From F23-B02 sp963650165 (lineage in GTDB: Bacteria > Bacillota > Clostridia > Oscillospirales > Oscillospiraceae), in contig CAVJKX010000002.1 of the NCBI GenBank assembly GCA_963650165.1, positions 112,382-176,381 of the forward strand: a DNA stretch of 64,000 bases, read 5' to 3'. Positions 14,742-23,308 of this stretch are shown piece by piece. The position numbers were made by a program, and so were the translations under genes. The notes under the pieces were generated by a model. That model was not told the origin of the DNA. It searched no databases and saw nothing but the letters and a program-made list of their open reading frames with translations. How positions within the stretch are numbered: the stretch's first letter is position 1; the number at the start of each line of letters is the position of its first letter.

Positions 14742-16301
14742 TTACTCTGTTATAACTTCAAAGCCGTGCTCTCCGGTGAAGCTGTCGGCAAGGCCTGCGT
14801 CAATATACACTGTCTTGAGCGCCGTGAGCGAGTCGAGCTCCGACCAGTCGGAAACGCCGCGCGTTCCCGTAAGGCGAAGCACGGTAAGGCCGGTGAAGTC
14901 CGAAAGTCCTGCGGTCGAATCGACCGTGCAGCTTACAAGCTCAAGCTCCGTTATCGCGCGTTCGCGGTCAAACGAGCCGAAGAAGCTGCCGCTGAGGTTG
15001 CAGTCACAGAGCTTTACGCTGCGCAGTGAGCTCATGTCGAGCACCTGCGAGATATCGCTCAGCGAGCAGTTTGAAAACGCAACGGACTGTATCTTCGTCA
15101 GCGGCTTGAAAGCCGAAAGTTCCGTGACGCTTGCGCCGATAAACGAGGCGTGGGTAAGCTCATGGCATTTCTTGAGGTCGCCGAGCGAGCTGACGGGGTT
15201 ATAGTCGGCACTTATCTTCCGCAGCTCCGGCAGATTGCCGATGCCGGTCAGGTCGGTCACACGGCTGCCGTTGAGATCCAGGCTCGTTATCGAGCGGGCC
15301 GGCATCGTGTCGAGGCTGCCGAGGCTCTGATACTGGAGCCACAGGGTCTTGAGCCCCGTGAAATAAGCTATATCCGACAGATTGCTGACGCTGCCGCGGC
15401 TCACGCTGCGGCTGCTGCCCTGCCAGTCGGTGTATGACGCCGTTTTATCGCTTTGACTTACCTTGCCGACGCCGGAGACGGGCTCGCTGAGACTGTATTC
15501 GTCGCCGACGATATACAGCTCGGTAAGTCCCTTGAGCTCGCCGACCGTGATATCGCCGTCGCTTTTGCCCGTGTACTCACGCGCGGCGCTTTCAAAGACG
15601 GCGTTTTTAAATTCGCAGACCGTATCGTCCGCGAGGGTTTCTATCTGCGTCGTCGGCGTGAGGAGCTTTTCGAGGTAGCCCGTAAAATATCCGACGATGA
15701 GCGCGGCCAGAACGAGGCCGAACACGACGACCGCCGCCGACCAGCCGACTATCTTTTTGGTCTTGCCGCTCTTCTTTTTTTCTTTTTTCTCTTTCTTTTT
15801 GGGAGACGGCACTTCCGCTGTCTTCTGCGTCTCTGTAATCGGGCGCGGAGCGGAGTCGGCAAAATTTTCGCTGTTTAAAAGCGGCGCGCCGTACAGCTTA
15901 TCGTAAAAATACTCGTCGCTGGGGTAGGTGTACTTCATAAGCGCATAGATATTGCCTATCTGAAGCTCCATACCGGGCGTGAGCGACGTTTCCTCGACGA
16001 AGATATTTATTGTCTTAATCTTTTTCGACTGCGCATAGTGCATCTCGCGGCGGCAGTTATCCGAGCGCATGTAGGCGTTTGATATGAACGCGACGACAAG
16101 GTGCGCATCGGCAAGATGCGAGGCTATGCACTCCTGCCACTCGCTGCCGACCTCTATCCCCTCGTCGTACCAGATGTTATAGCCGCGCCGGTGCATGTCG
16201 GCGATGATGGGCAGGACGACATCGTCGTCTGCGTGCGCGTAGCTTATAAATATATACGGTTTATTGCCCTCATAGGGCTTAAAATACTCAAAATCGTTCA
16301 T
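14742..16301 (-). CDS. TIR domain - transmembrane - leucine-rich repeat protein
   Basis: About 519 residues in three parts. An N-terminal TIR domain (about 15-140) has YIFISYAHADDD, the GYNIWYDEGIEVGSEW loop and VAFISNAYMRSDNCRREMHY; the Glu of RREM (about residue 86) fits the catalytic Glu of NAD-cleaving TIR domains. A Lys-rich linker (about 168-183) precedes one membrane helix (185-207). A C-terminal half of about nine leucine-rich repeats follows (for example LKTLWLQYQSLGSLD, and LRSVKLCDCNLSG). The positive linker on the N-terminal side predicts TIR inside and repeats outside, the same parts as a Toll-like receptor in inverse order. Neighbours are not defence genes, so immune, signalling and adhesion roles are all open. 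The second of two ATGs (16299-16301) is best spaced from AAAGGAG. Confidence 0.88.
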   Translation of the reverse strand: MNDFEYFKPYEGNKPYIFISYAHADDDVVLPIIADMHRRGYNIWYDEGIEVGSEWQECIASHLADAHLVVAFISNAYMRSDNCRREMHYAQSKKIKTINIFVEETSLTPGMELQIGNIYALMKYTYPSDEYFYDKLYGAPLLNSENFADSAPRPITETQKTAEVPSPKKKEKKEKKKSGKTKKIVGWSAAVVVFGLVLAALIVGYFTGYLEKLLTPTTQIETLADDTVCEFKNAVFESAAREYTGKSDGDITVGELKGLTELYIVGDEYSLSEPVSGVGKVSQSDKTASYTDWQGSSRSVSRGSVSNLSDIAYFTGLKTLWLQYQSLGSLDTMPARSITSLDLNGSRVTDLTGIGNLPELRKISADYNPVSSLGDLKKCHELTHASFIGASVTELSAFKPLTKIQSVAFSNCSLSDISQVLDMSSLRSVKLCDCNLSGSFFGSFDRERAITELELVSCTVDSTAGLSDFTGLTVLRLTGTRGVSDWSELDSLTALKTVYIDAGLADSFTGEHGFEVITE

Positions 16302-16325
16302 CATTCTCTCCTTTTGACAAAGCTA

Positions 16326-16354
16326 ATTATAACTTTGCATGCGAAGAAATGCAA
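16326..16354 (-). promoter_or_regulatory. Promoter of the TIR-LRR gene
   Basis: Minus strand: TTGCAT (16349-16354), 17-base spacer, TATAAT (16326-16331), about 25 bases before the start codon. The gene has its own transcription start. Confidence 0.65.
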
Positions 16355-16395
16355 TTACAATTTTGTAAATCCTAAAACAGGCACACAATATAGAA

Positions 16396-16421
16396 TATCC
16401 CCGAACCGCGGTTCGGGGATA
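16396..16421 (-). terminator. Hairpin after larC
   Basis: Near-perfect palindrome: TATCCCCGAACC/GGTTCGGGGATA with a GC loop, five bases past the larC stop. The T-run on the minus side is weak (ATTCTATATT), so termination is likely but not certain. Confidence 0.65.
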
Positions 16422-16425
16422 AATT

Positions 16426-17589
16426 TCACTTTATTTCCTTTCGTATCTCGGATAGCGATACGCCGTTTTCCCTTGCGAGGGCCGCAAGATCGTCGTACTC
16501 CGCCTTCGAGCGCTTTACGCCGAAGCCCTCGGCGGTTTTTACGCGCACGGGGCCATACTGCGTCTGCACGGTCTCAACGCTGCGCACAAGGCCATATCGG
16601 CCGCATTCGTATTCGCGCACGCCGAGGGTCGTTGTGTGCTTAAATATGCATTCGAGCATTTCGCCGCGCATTTCCTCGCGGCACATGCAGGTGAGCATCA
16701 CGCCCGGTCTGCTTTTTTTCATGCCGATATCGGTGAAATACACATCCAGCGCGCCGCGCGCGAACAGCTCATCCATAGCGAAGGCGAGCTCCTCGGGCGT
16801 CATATCGTCAAGATTGCAGGCAAGCTCTATGATCTGCTCTTTTTTATCCTCCGTATCGCCGAGCAGGACACGCACGACGTTTGCGGTCTTGAAATCCTTC
16901 TTTCCCGTGCCGCAGCCGACGCGCTCGACCGTAATGAGCGGCATCGGGACAAAGCCCCGGGCAAAGTGCCGGAGCAGCGCAGCACCGGTCGGCGTGCACA
17001 GCTCGGATCTTATCTGCCCGGAATATATCGGAACGCCGCGAAGTAGAAGCTCCGTCGCCGGCGCGGGAACCGGCAGCACTCCGTGCGCACACTTTACAAA
17101 GCCGGAGCCGACGTTCACCGGCGACGAAAGCACCCTCTCGGGTGCAAGCTCGTGCATAAGCTCGCACACGCTCAGAACGTCTGCCAGTGCATCGAGCGAG
17201 CCGACCTCGTGAAAATGTACGTTTTCCAAGGGACTGCCGTGTACGCTGCTCTCTGCCTCGGCTATGAGCGAGTACACCGCCTTTGCGTTCTGCCTCACAG
17301 TCTCGTCAAGAGGCACGGAGTCTATAAATTCCCTTATCTCCGAAATGCTCGTGTGCTGATGGCGGTGCTGCTCCGGCTCCCCCTCCTCGTCACCGTTTAT
17401 TGAAACCGTGACATGCGTGCCCACGATGCCGCATTTTGAGTCAGGCGCGGCGGAGAGCACCGCCCTGCCGCCGAGCGCGGTGTTCATACGTGCAATGAAG
17501 CCTTCTTTGTCCGGGTGCAGCTCCAGAAGCGCTGCTGTCAGCATATCTCCGGCGCAGCCCATGGAGCAGTCGATATACAGTGTTTTCAT
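16426..17589 (-). CDS. larC: Nickel-pincer cofactor biosynthesis protein LarC
   Basis: LarC inserts nickel, by a CTP-dependent reaction, into the pincer nucleotide used by lactate racemase and related LarA-type enzymes. The 387-residue frame is continuous: N-terminal half with YIDCSMGCAGDM, the His-rich QHRHQHTS and FHEVGSLDALADV; C-terminal half with LACNLDDMTPEELAFAM and DVYFTDIGMKKSRPG. In Lactiplantibacillus plantarum the two halves need a programmed frameshift; here none is needed. ATG 17587-17589 overlaps the larE stop (ATGA), with GGAGGAG upstream. Last gene of larB-E-C. No larA is in the window. Confidence 0.94.
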   Translation of the reverse strand: MKTLYIDCSMGCAGDMLTAALLELHPDKEGFIARMNTALGGRAVLSAAPDSKCGIVGTHVTVSINGDEEGEPEQHRHQHTSISEIREFIDSVPLDETVRQNAKAVYSLIAEAESSVHGSPLENVHFHEVGSLDALADVLSVCELMHELAPERVLSSPVNVGSGFVKCAHGVLPVPAPATELLLRGVPIYSGQIRSELCTPTGAALLRHFARGFVPMPLITVERVGCGTGKKDFKTANVVRVLLGDTEDKKEQIIELACNLDDMTPEELAFAMDELFARGALDVYFTDIGMKKSRPGVMLTCMCREEMRGEMLECIFKHTTTLGVREYECGRYGLVRSVETVQTQYGPVRVKTAEGFGVKRSKAEYDDLAALARENGVSLSEIRKEIK

Positions 17590-18341
17590 TTGCTCTCCTC
17601 CCTCGCCTGCGGATCGAGTTTCACGCTGTCAAAGTACCTTGACAGCTCCGCTTTTATCTTATCGAGCTCAGCTTCGGCTCTTTTGTGCTGCTTTTCGGTA
17701 AATTGCAGCAGAGCCCCTTCTCCGCGCAGACGCACGCGGAAGTCCGTGAAGCCGAGCGAGAACAGATAGCTTTCGCTCTGCTCAACGGCGTCGAGCTTTT
17801 CGGCCGTTATCCTCTCGCCGCTCGGCACACGCGTAGCAAGGCAGGCGTAGGCGGGCTTATTCCATGTAAACAGCCCCGCCTCGCGTGAGAGCCTGCGCAG
17901 CTCAGCCTTGCTTATGCCGCACAGCCTGAGCGGTGAGAGTATCCCCTCTTCCGCAAGCACCTTCATTCCCGGCCTGTCCCCGCCGTCGTCGCTTGCGTTC
18001 GTGCCGTCTATTATCGTTTCATAGCCGTCGGCGGCCGCAGCTGCGCGTATGACGCCCATTATGCGCTTTTTGCAGTAATAGCAGCGGTTTGATGGGTTTG
18101 CCGCAACCTCGTCAAATTGCAGAACGTCAACGCTTATCTCGCGCAGTCCGACACCGAGCGCGGAGGCTAAATTTCTCGCGTCCTCGTGCTCAAACTCCGG
18201 CTGGAACTGCGATTTGACGTAGTACGGCCGCACATCCGCGCCGCAGGAAACGGCGGCGTACAGCAGATATGACGAGTCGGCGCCGCCGGAAAAGGCCAGC
18301 GCGATTTTATTGTGTTCGGCAAAAAATTCTTTAAGCTCCAT
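17586..18341 (-). CDS. larE: Sacrificial sulfur transferase LarE
   Basis: LarE adenylates the LarB product and donates sulfur from one of its own cysteines. Of its 251 residues, SGGADS (18-23) is the PP-loop that binds ATP, CYYC is at 87-90, and Cys167 in YACLATRVPSGE is the expected sacrificial cysteine (C176 in L. plantarum). No nearby cysteine pair is seen that would suggest the iron-sulfur LarE type. I start at ATG 18339-18341 (MELKEFF), which follows the larB stop at once (TGATATG); a TTG three codons earlier overlaps larB. Confidence 0.93.
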   Translation of the reverse strand: MELKEFFAEHNKIALAFSGGADSSYLLYAAVSCGADVRPYYVKSQFQPEFEHEDARNLASALGVGLREISVDVLQFDEVAANPSNRCYYCKKRIMGVIRAAAAADGYETIIDGTNASDDGGDRPGMKVLAEEGILSPLRLCGISKAELRRLSREAGLFTWNKPAYACLATRVPSGERITAEKLDAVEQSESYLFSLGFTDFRVRLRGEGALLQFTEKQHKRAEAELDKIKAELSRYFDSVKLDPQAREESK

Positions 18342-18342
18342 A

Positions 18343-19095
18343 TCAGTCAAGGTGGTTTATCATGCTGGCGAGGTAGCCCGCGCCGAAGCCGTTATCTATG
18401 TTAACTACCGACATGCCGCTCGCGCAGGAGTTGAGCATGCTCAAAAGCGCGGCAACTCCGCCGAAGGATGCACCGTAGCCCACGCTCGTGGGGACCGCTA
18501 TCACCGGGCAGTCGGCAAGGCCGCCTATAACGGACGGCAGCGCTCCCTCCATGCCGGCAACGGCGATGATGACGCGCGCCGTCATGACTGTGTCCATCTT
18601 CGAAAGCAGCCGGTGTATGCCCGAAACGCCCACGTCGTACAGACGCAGAACGTCGTTGCCGAGGGCTTCGGCCGTCATTGCCGCTTCCTCGGCTACGGGA
18701 ATATCGCTCGTGCCGCCGGTGGCTATGACTATGCGTCCCTTGCCGCTGGGCTCGGGAAGCTCGCCGATGATGCCGATGCGTGCCATGCTGTTGTATTCCA
18801 GCGGAAGCTCTGCCTTGACGTACTCGGCCGCTTCTTCGGTAAGGCGCGTTATGAGTATTGTCTGCTGGCCGTTTTTCATCATAGCCTTTGCTATGCCGAG
18901 GATATGCTCCTTGGCCTTGCCCGCGCCGTATATGACCTCGGGCACGCCCTGGCGTATACCGCGGTGATGATCGACCTTTGCATAGCCTTCTATCTCCTGA
19001 AACGGCTGCATTTTGAGCTTTAGCGCCGCGTCGTCCGGGCTCAGGCTGCCGTCGGCGACATGGTTTAAAAGCTCTGTGAGTTCATGCTTATCCAT
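18343..19095 (-). CDS. larB: Pyridinium-3,5-biscarboxylate synthase LarB
   Basis: LarB carboxylates and hydrolyses nicotinic acid adenine dinucleotide, the first step to the nickel-pincer cofactor. The 250-residue protein has an N-terminal helical part and a PurE-like C-terminal domain, with ATGGTSDIPVAEEAA and VVNIDNGFGAGYLASMI. ATG with AAAGGAG seven bases upstream. First gene of the lar operon. The 214 bp before it (19096-19309) carries no gene, only the hypA terminator and presumably the lar promoter. Confidence 0.94.
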   Translation of the reverse strand: MDKHELTELLNHVADGSLSPDDAALKLKMQPFQEIEGYAKVDHHRGIRQGVPEVIYGAGKAKEHILGIAKAMMKNGQQTILITRLTEEAAEYVKAELPLEYNSMARIGIIGELPEPSGKGRIVIATGGTSDIPVAEEAAMTAEALGNDVLRLYDVGVSGIHRLLSKMDTVMTARVIIAVAGMEGALPSVIGGLADCPVIAVPTSVGYGASFGGVAALLSMLNSCASGMSVVNIDNGFGAGYLASMINHLD

Positions 19096-19272
19096 TCGTT
19101 TCTCCTTTCATGATACTCTCTGCTCAAAGTTTCTCCGAAGCTATATAAAACAGGCGGCATTACTCAACCACCGCCCATCCGTTCTTTAATGCTTTACATT
19201 GTATCACAGCGAAACATGCCGTTCAAGCTATGTCACAGAATTATCTTTTGCCGCCTCACAAGGCGCATAAAA

Positions 19273-19298
19273 GCCTCCCGTTCATGCGAACGGGAGGC
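19273..19298 (-). terminator. Terminator after hypA
   Basis: Eleven-pair stem GCCTCCCGTTC/GAACGGGAGGC around ATGC; on the minus strand it is followed by TTTTATG. It separates hypA from larB, so these are probably distinct transcripts. Confidence 0.82.
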
Positions 19299-19309
19299 TC
19301 AGGCTTAAT

Positions 19310-19654
19310 TTACATTGCTTCGATCTCTTTTATGATGTATTCGTTGCCGGTCACGAGATATGTATTCTCGCTCTGACAGTACGGACACACCTTTGCGTAT
19401 TTCACCGTGGAATAGGTCTGCTTACAGTCCTCGCAGAAGGTCACCGCCTCAAGCTTTTCGACCTTCAGCTCGGCCTCCTTCATGTACTTGGACTCCTTGA
19501 TCGCCCAGTTCCAGCAATCGGCGATGTATTCCGGTATGATGCCGCTGACCTCGCCGATCTGAAGCGTGACGCTTCCGACCTTTGTGAGACTGTTCTCGTC
19601 GCAGAGCTTCTCGACTTCCTTTATGACGTAAAATACAGTTCCGAGCTCATGCAT
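19310..19654 (-). CDS. hypA: Nickel metallochaperone HypA
   Basis: HypA delivers nickel to [NiFe]-hydrogenase or urease maturation. The 114-residue protein has all family marks: MHEL at the N-terminus (His2 binds nickel), LQIGEVSGI, and the zinc site Cys74-Cys77 (CEDC) and Cys90-Cys93 (CPYC). The ATG lies eight bases after GGAGG. It starts 20 bp after the large FeS flavoenzyme gene and is likely co-transcribed with it, so in this organism it may serve a different nickel or iron enzyme. No hydrogenase or hypB is in the window; larBEC, also nickel genes, lie downstream. Confidence 0.92.
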   Translation of the reverse strand: MHELGTVFYVIKEVEKLCDENSLTKVGSVTLQIGEVSGIIPEYIADCWNWAIKESKYMKEAELKVEKLEAVTFCEDCKQTYSTVKYAKVCPYCQSENTYLVTGNEYIIKEIEAM

Positions 19655-19674
19655 GTGTCATTCCTCCGATGTGC

Positions 19675-22404
19675 TTACTTCGCGAGTTTTTCCTTGAGAT
19701 CCTTGATCTTTATCTTCACGCCGCGCTTTGCCGCGTACACGGCCAGAGGCAGGTACTTGTCGTCGGTGTTGACCATCTTGCTTGCCTCGGGATGATCGCG
19801 GTGCAGGTGGATGGCGTCAAACTCGCAGCGGGTGGTGCACAGGCCGCAGCCGATGCACTTGTTCTGATCGACGACAGACACGCCGCAGCCCAGGCAGCGG
19901 CTCGCTTCCGCCTTGACCTGTTCCTCTGTGAAGGCGATACGGTCGTTCTTCATGGTCTTGGCCTTGCGCGGATCGTGCTTTACCTCCTGGCGCACGGGTG
20001 CGTCAAAGCAGTTGATGTCGATAACGACGTTGTCCTTATCCAGCTCGTAGAAGTCGCGCGGATTGCGGGCAAGAGTGAGGCTCTGTCCCTCGTGGACGTA
20101 GCGGTGCAGGCTGATAGCGCCCTCGCGGCCTGCCGCGATAGCGTCGATGGCGAACTTGGGGCCGGTGTAGCAGTCGCCGCCGACGAAGATATCGCTCTGC
20201 GCGGTCTGGAGAGTTACGGGGTCTGCAACGGCCTTGCCCTTTGCGGCGGTCTTGAGCTCGCCCACGTCGAGCGTGCCCCAATCGATGGTCTGACCGATGG
20301 CGGCAATGACGGTATTTACCTTGAGGGTCTTGAACTTGCCGGTTCCGACGGGCTTTCTCAGGCCCTTCTCGTCGGGCTCGCCGAGCTCCATGATCTCGAC
20401 CTTCAGGCCGTTGACCTTGCCGCCCGCCGTGCCGGTGATCTCCACGGGTGCGTTGAGATAGCAGAACTTTACGCCCTCGGCCATTGCCTCGGCGACCTCT
20501 TCCTTGTCTGCGGGCATCTCGTTTTCGGAACGGCGGTAGACTATGAAGGTCTCCTCCGCGCCGAGGCGGACGGCCGTGCGCACAACGTCCATTGCGACGT
20601 TGCCGCCGCCGACAACGGCAACCTTCTTGCCGATCTCGACCTTGTTGCCGAGATTGACCTCGCGCAGGAAATCAACGCCGCCGTACACGCCCTTGAGCTC
20701 CTCGCCGGGAATGCCGAGCTTTGCCATCTTCTGTGCGCCGATGGCGACGAAGAAGCCCTTGTAGCCCTGCTCGCGCAGCTGGGCTATGGTGATATCCTTG
20801 CCGACCTCAACGCCGCACTTGAACTTGACGCCCATTTTCTTGAGAACGTCGATCTCGGCGTTGATGACCTTGCGCTCGAGGCGGAAGGACGGGATGCCGA
20901 GAGTCAGCATGCCGCCGGGGATCGGGTTGCGGTCGAAAACCGTGACGTTTGCATAGCCCATTTCGGCCAGATAGTAGGCACAGCTCATGCCGGCGGGGCC
21001 TGCGCCTATGATGGCGATCTTCTCGACATAATCGGTGTCGGGAGTCTTATGACGGCGCTTTTCGGGGATGTAGCGGGTCTTTTCGCTCAGCTCCTTCTCG
21101 GCGATGAACTTCTTGATCTCGTCGATGGCAACGGCGCGGTCGAGTTGGCCGCGGGTGCAGGCATCCTCGCAGCGGCGGTTGCAGATGCTGCCGCAGACTG
21201 CCGGGAACGGGTTATCCTGCTTTATGAGCTTGAGAGCGTCGAGATATCTGCCCTGAGCGGCCATCTTGATATAGCCCTGAACGGCGATATGCGCGGGGCA
21301 GGCCGCCTTGCAGGGAGCGGTGCCGCTCTCGTGGCAGTTTTTCTGGTTGTTGTTCTTGTAATCGGGATCCCACATGTGCTCGCCCCAGTGGTTATCGTCG
21401 GGCAGAGGCTGCTTGGGATACACGACGGGGCCGTCCTTGGTGCACAGCTTCTGGCCGAGCTTTGCGGCGCCCGCGGGGCAGACCTCGACGCACTTGCCGC
21501 AGGCCACGCACTTTTCCTTATCGACGTGCGCACGGTATGCGGAGGCGGACATGTTGGGAGTGTTGAAAAGCTGGGAGGTACGCAGAGCGAAGCAGGAGCC
21601 GAGCGCACAGTTGCAGATGGCGAATATCTTATCCTCGCCGTCGATATTGGTTATCTGATGGACATAGCCGTTTTCCTCGGAGCGCTTGAGGATATGCATT
21701 GCCTCTTCATAGGTTATGGGGCGGCCCTTGCCTGTCTCGACACAGTATCTTGCAAAGGTGCCGACGGCTATGCACAGCTCCTCCTGCATCTCGCCGCAGC
21801 CCTCGCCCATGATGCGCATTGCATTGCGGCAGGAGCAGTAGCCGACGCCGAGCTGACCCTCGTACTTCTTGAGCCAGTGGGAGATATGCTCGACGCTGAC
21901 AGATTCGTTGGTCGCGGGTATCGCCTTCTCGACGGGGATAACGTGCATGCCGATGCCGTTGCCTCCGGGAGGTACCAGCGGGGTGATCTTCGTCAGCGGC
22001 AGGAACGCCATACGCTCGAAGAATTTAGCTATCTGCGGGTACTTCTCGACCTGCTCGAGATTCATGTTCATAAGCTCGGCAGAGCCTGGAACGAAGATGG
22101 GCAGGACGTACTGGCGGCTGCCGTCGGGAGTGTCGTAGTTATACTCCAGCAGACCCTTGTCGGACATAACGTCCATGTTCCTGCGGAGATATTCGACGGG
22201 CTTGCCCATCTTTGCCGCGAGCTTTTCGGGCGTTGTGGGCTTGCGCACGTCCATAGCCAGCGCAATGTCTGCCTCCTCGTCGGTTATGACGCATTCAAGG
22301 CCGTAGTATTCGGGATCCGTCTCGGTGATCTTCTCGAGTCCGAGCTTCTGCGGTACGCGGTCGGTTATCTTCTTTCCGAGCGCCGCTATCTTTTCTCTTG
22401 CCAT
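19675..22404 (-). CDS. Multi-domain FeS flavoprotein oxidoreductase (GltD-like)
   Basis: A 909-residue enzyme. The N-terminal part (about 1-300) has a winged-helix-like TPEKLAAKMG region and Cys-rich motifs (GYCSCRNAMRIMGEGCGEMQ, and CNCALGSC). Then comes a ferredoxin segment (CVACGKCVEVCP). The middle and C-terminal part is a GltD/glutamate-synthase small-subunit-like flavodomain: cysteine-rich linker (CGSICNRRCEDAC), FAD site GAGPAGMSCAYYLAEMG, NAD(P) site VVGGGNVAMDV and SDIFVGGDCYTGPK. A final ferredoxin-like segment has CIGCGLCTTRC. Such fusions move electrons between NAD(P)H and ferredoxin-type partners; substrate unknown. ATG with AAGGAG. Followed at 20 bp by hypA. Confidence 0.85.
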   Translation of the reverse strand: MAREKIAALGKKITDRVPQKLGLEKITETDPEYYGLECVITDEEADIALAMDVRKPTTPEKLAAKMGKPVEYLRRNMDVMSDKGLLEYNYDTPDGSRQYVLPIFVPGSAELMNMNLEQVEKYPQIAKFFERMAFLPLTKITPLVPPGGNGIGMHVIPVEKAIPATNESVSVEHISHWLKKYEGQLGVGYCSCRNAMRIMGEGCGEMQEELCIAVGTFARYCVETGKGRPITYEEAMHILKRSEENGYVHQITNIDGEDKIFAICNCALGSCFALRTSQLFNTPNMSASAYRAHVDKEKCVACGKCVEVCPAGAAKLGQKLCTKDGPVVYPKQPLPDDNHWGEHMWDPDYKNNNQKNCHESGTAPCKAACPAHIAVQGYIKMAAQGRYLDALKLIKQDNPFPAVCGSICNRRCEDACTRGQLDRAVAIDEIKKFIAEKELSEKTRYIPEKRRHKTPDTDYVEKIAIIGAGPAGMSCAYYLAEMGYANVTVFDRNPIPGGMLTLGIPSFRLERKVINAEIDVLKKMGVKFKCGVEVGKDITIAQLREQGYKGFFVAIGAQKMAKLGIPGEELKGVYGGVDFLREVNLGNKVEIGKKVAVVGGGNVAMDVVRTAVRLGAEETFIVYRRSENEMPADKEEVAEAMAEGVKFCYLNAPVEITGTAGGKVNGLKVEIMELGEPDEKGLRKPVGTGKFKTLKVNTVIAAIGQTIDWGTLDVGELKTAAKGKAVADPVTLQTAQSDIFVGGDCYTGPKFAIDAIAAGREGAISLHRYVHEGQSLTLARNPRDFYELDKDNVVIDINCFDAPVRQEVKHDPRKAKTMKNDRIAFTEEQVKAEASRCLGCGVSVVDQNKCIGCGLCTTRCEFDAIHLHRDHPEASKMVNTDDKYLPLAVYAAKRGVKIKIKDLKEKLAK

Positions 22405-22526
22405 ATTTGCTCCTTCCTTATTCCTTTACCTTATTCCTTTGTTCTCATCAATTAGTCAGGTCTTTAACATTATATCATACTCACCGGCATCAACACAACA
22501 TTAAATTGACAGCAAATTTACAATTA

Positions 22527-23270
22527 TCAGATGTAGAATTTATCCTCCTTGCGCTCGGAGCAGAGCTTTTTGAGCGTGAGGTAAGCCGTCAGGCGCATGG
22601 GTGCGGGAACCTTGCGCGACTCGGTCGAGCACATGGCGACGCATCTCATGCAGCTTATGCACTTGAGGGGATTGGTGGTCATGTGCTTGCCCTTTATGGC
22701 GTTTGCCGGGCAGTATTTTTCGCAGATGCCGCAGCCGATGCACTCCTTTGAAGCCACGGGGTACAGCGGGAGCGGAGCGCTCTTTTTCTTTGCGTAGCCG
22801 GGGTCGCCGGGCATTTGTACGGGGCTGAAGCTGTCCTTTGCCTTGAGCTTTTCGACAAACTCATGGATCTTTGCCCTGTCGGCGGCGTCGGGTCTGCCCG
22901 CGCCGAAGCGGGGATCTATCGAGTGCGGGGCCACGATCTCGCAGCCGGCGACGGTGACAAAGCCGCATTTTGCGGCAAGGTCGCTCATTTCGAGCAGAGC
23001 GTCGTCCACCGCGCGGTTTCCGAATACGGCGACGGGAACGCAGGGCGTATTGTCGCCGCTTATGATCTTCATGCGCTCGTACATGGGCTTGGGTATCCTG
23101 CCGCCGTAGACGGGGATGAAGAAGAACGTGAGCGTATCGTGGTCGATGGCCGTGTTCATGCTCGGAGTGGTCAGCTCCTGCATGGGAGCGTCGCCCAGCT
23201 CCTTGCTGAAAATGTCCGCAACGGCCTTTGTGCCGCCGCAGGGGCTGAAGTAGAATATCGCGTATTTCAT
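22527..23270 (-). CDS. EFR1 family ferredoxin (flavodoxin-like + 2[4Fe-4S])
   Basis: A 247-residue two-part electron carrier. The N-terminal flavodoxin-like fold starts with AIFYFSPCGGTKAVA (FMN phosphate loop) and has FFIPVYGGRIP. The C-terminal bacterial ferredoxin domain has two 4Fe-4S motifs: CIGCGICEKYCP, and CISCMRCVAMCS. This combination is common in Clostridia and probably exchanges electrons with a flavoprotein; the adjacent 909-residue oxidoreductase is a candidate. ATG with AAGGGA upstream. Confidence 0.9.
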   Translation of the reverse strand: MKYAIFYFSPCGGTKAVADIFSKELGDAPMQELTTPSMNTAIDHDTLTFFFIPVYGGRIPKPMYERMKIISGDNTPCVPVAVFGNRAVDDALLEMSDLAAKCGFVTVAGCEIVAPHSIDPRFGAGRPDAADRAKIHEFVEKLKAKDSFSPVQMPGDPGYAKKKSAPLPLYPVASKECIGCGICEKYCPANAIKGKHMTTNPLKCISCMRCVAMCSTESRKVPAPMRLTAYLTLKKLCSERKEDKFYI

Positions 23271-23308
23271 TGTTTTTCCCTTCCCTTTTTCCTCATATGT
23301 GATCTTTA

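Noticed and set aside
14100..17000. Defence island around the TIR gene
   Set aside because: Neighbours are a DUF1836 regulator and nickel-cofactor genes; no nuclease, cyclase or restriction genes.
16426..17589. Programmed frameshift in larC as in Lactiplantibacillus
   Set aside because: Both halves are in one continuous frame.
19669..22455. A 928-codon plus-strand frame opposite the FeS flavoenzyme
   Set aside because: Shadow of a real minus-strand gene with clear FAD and 4Fe-4S motifs.
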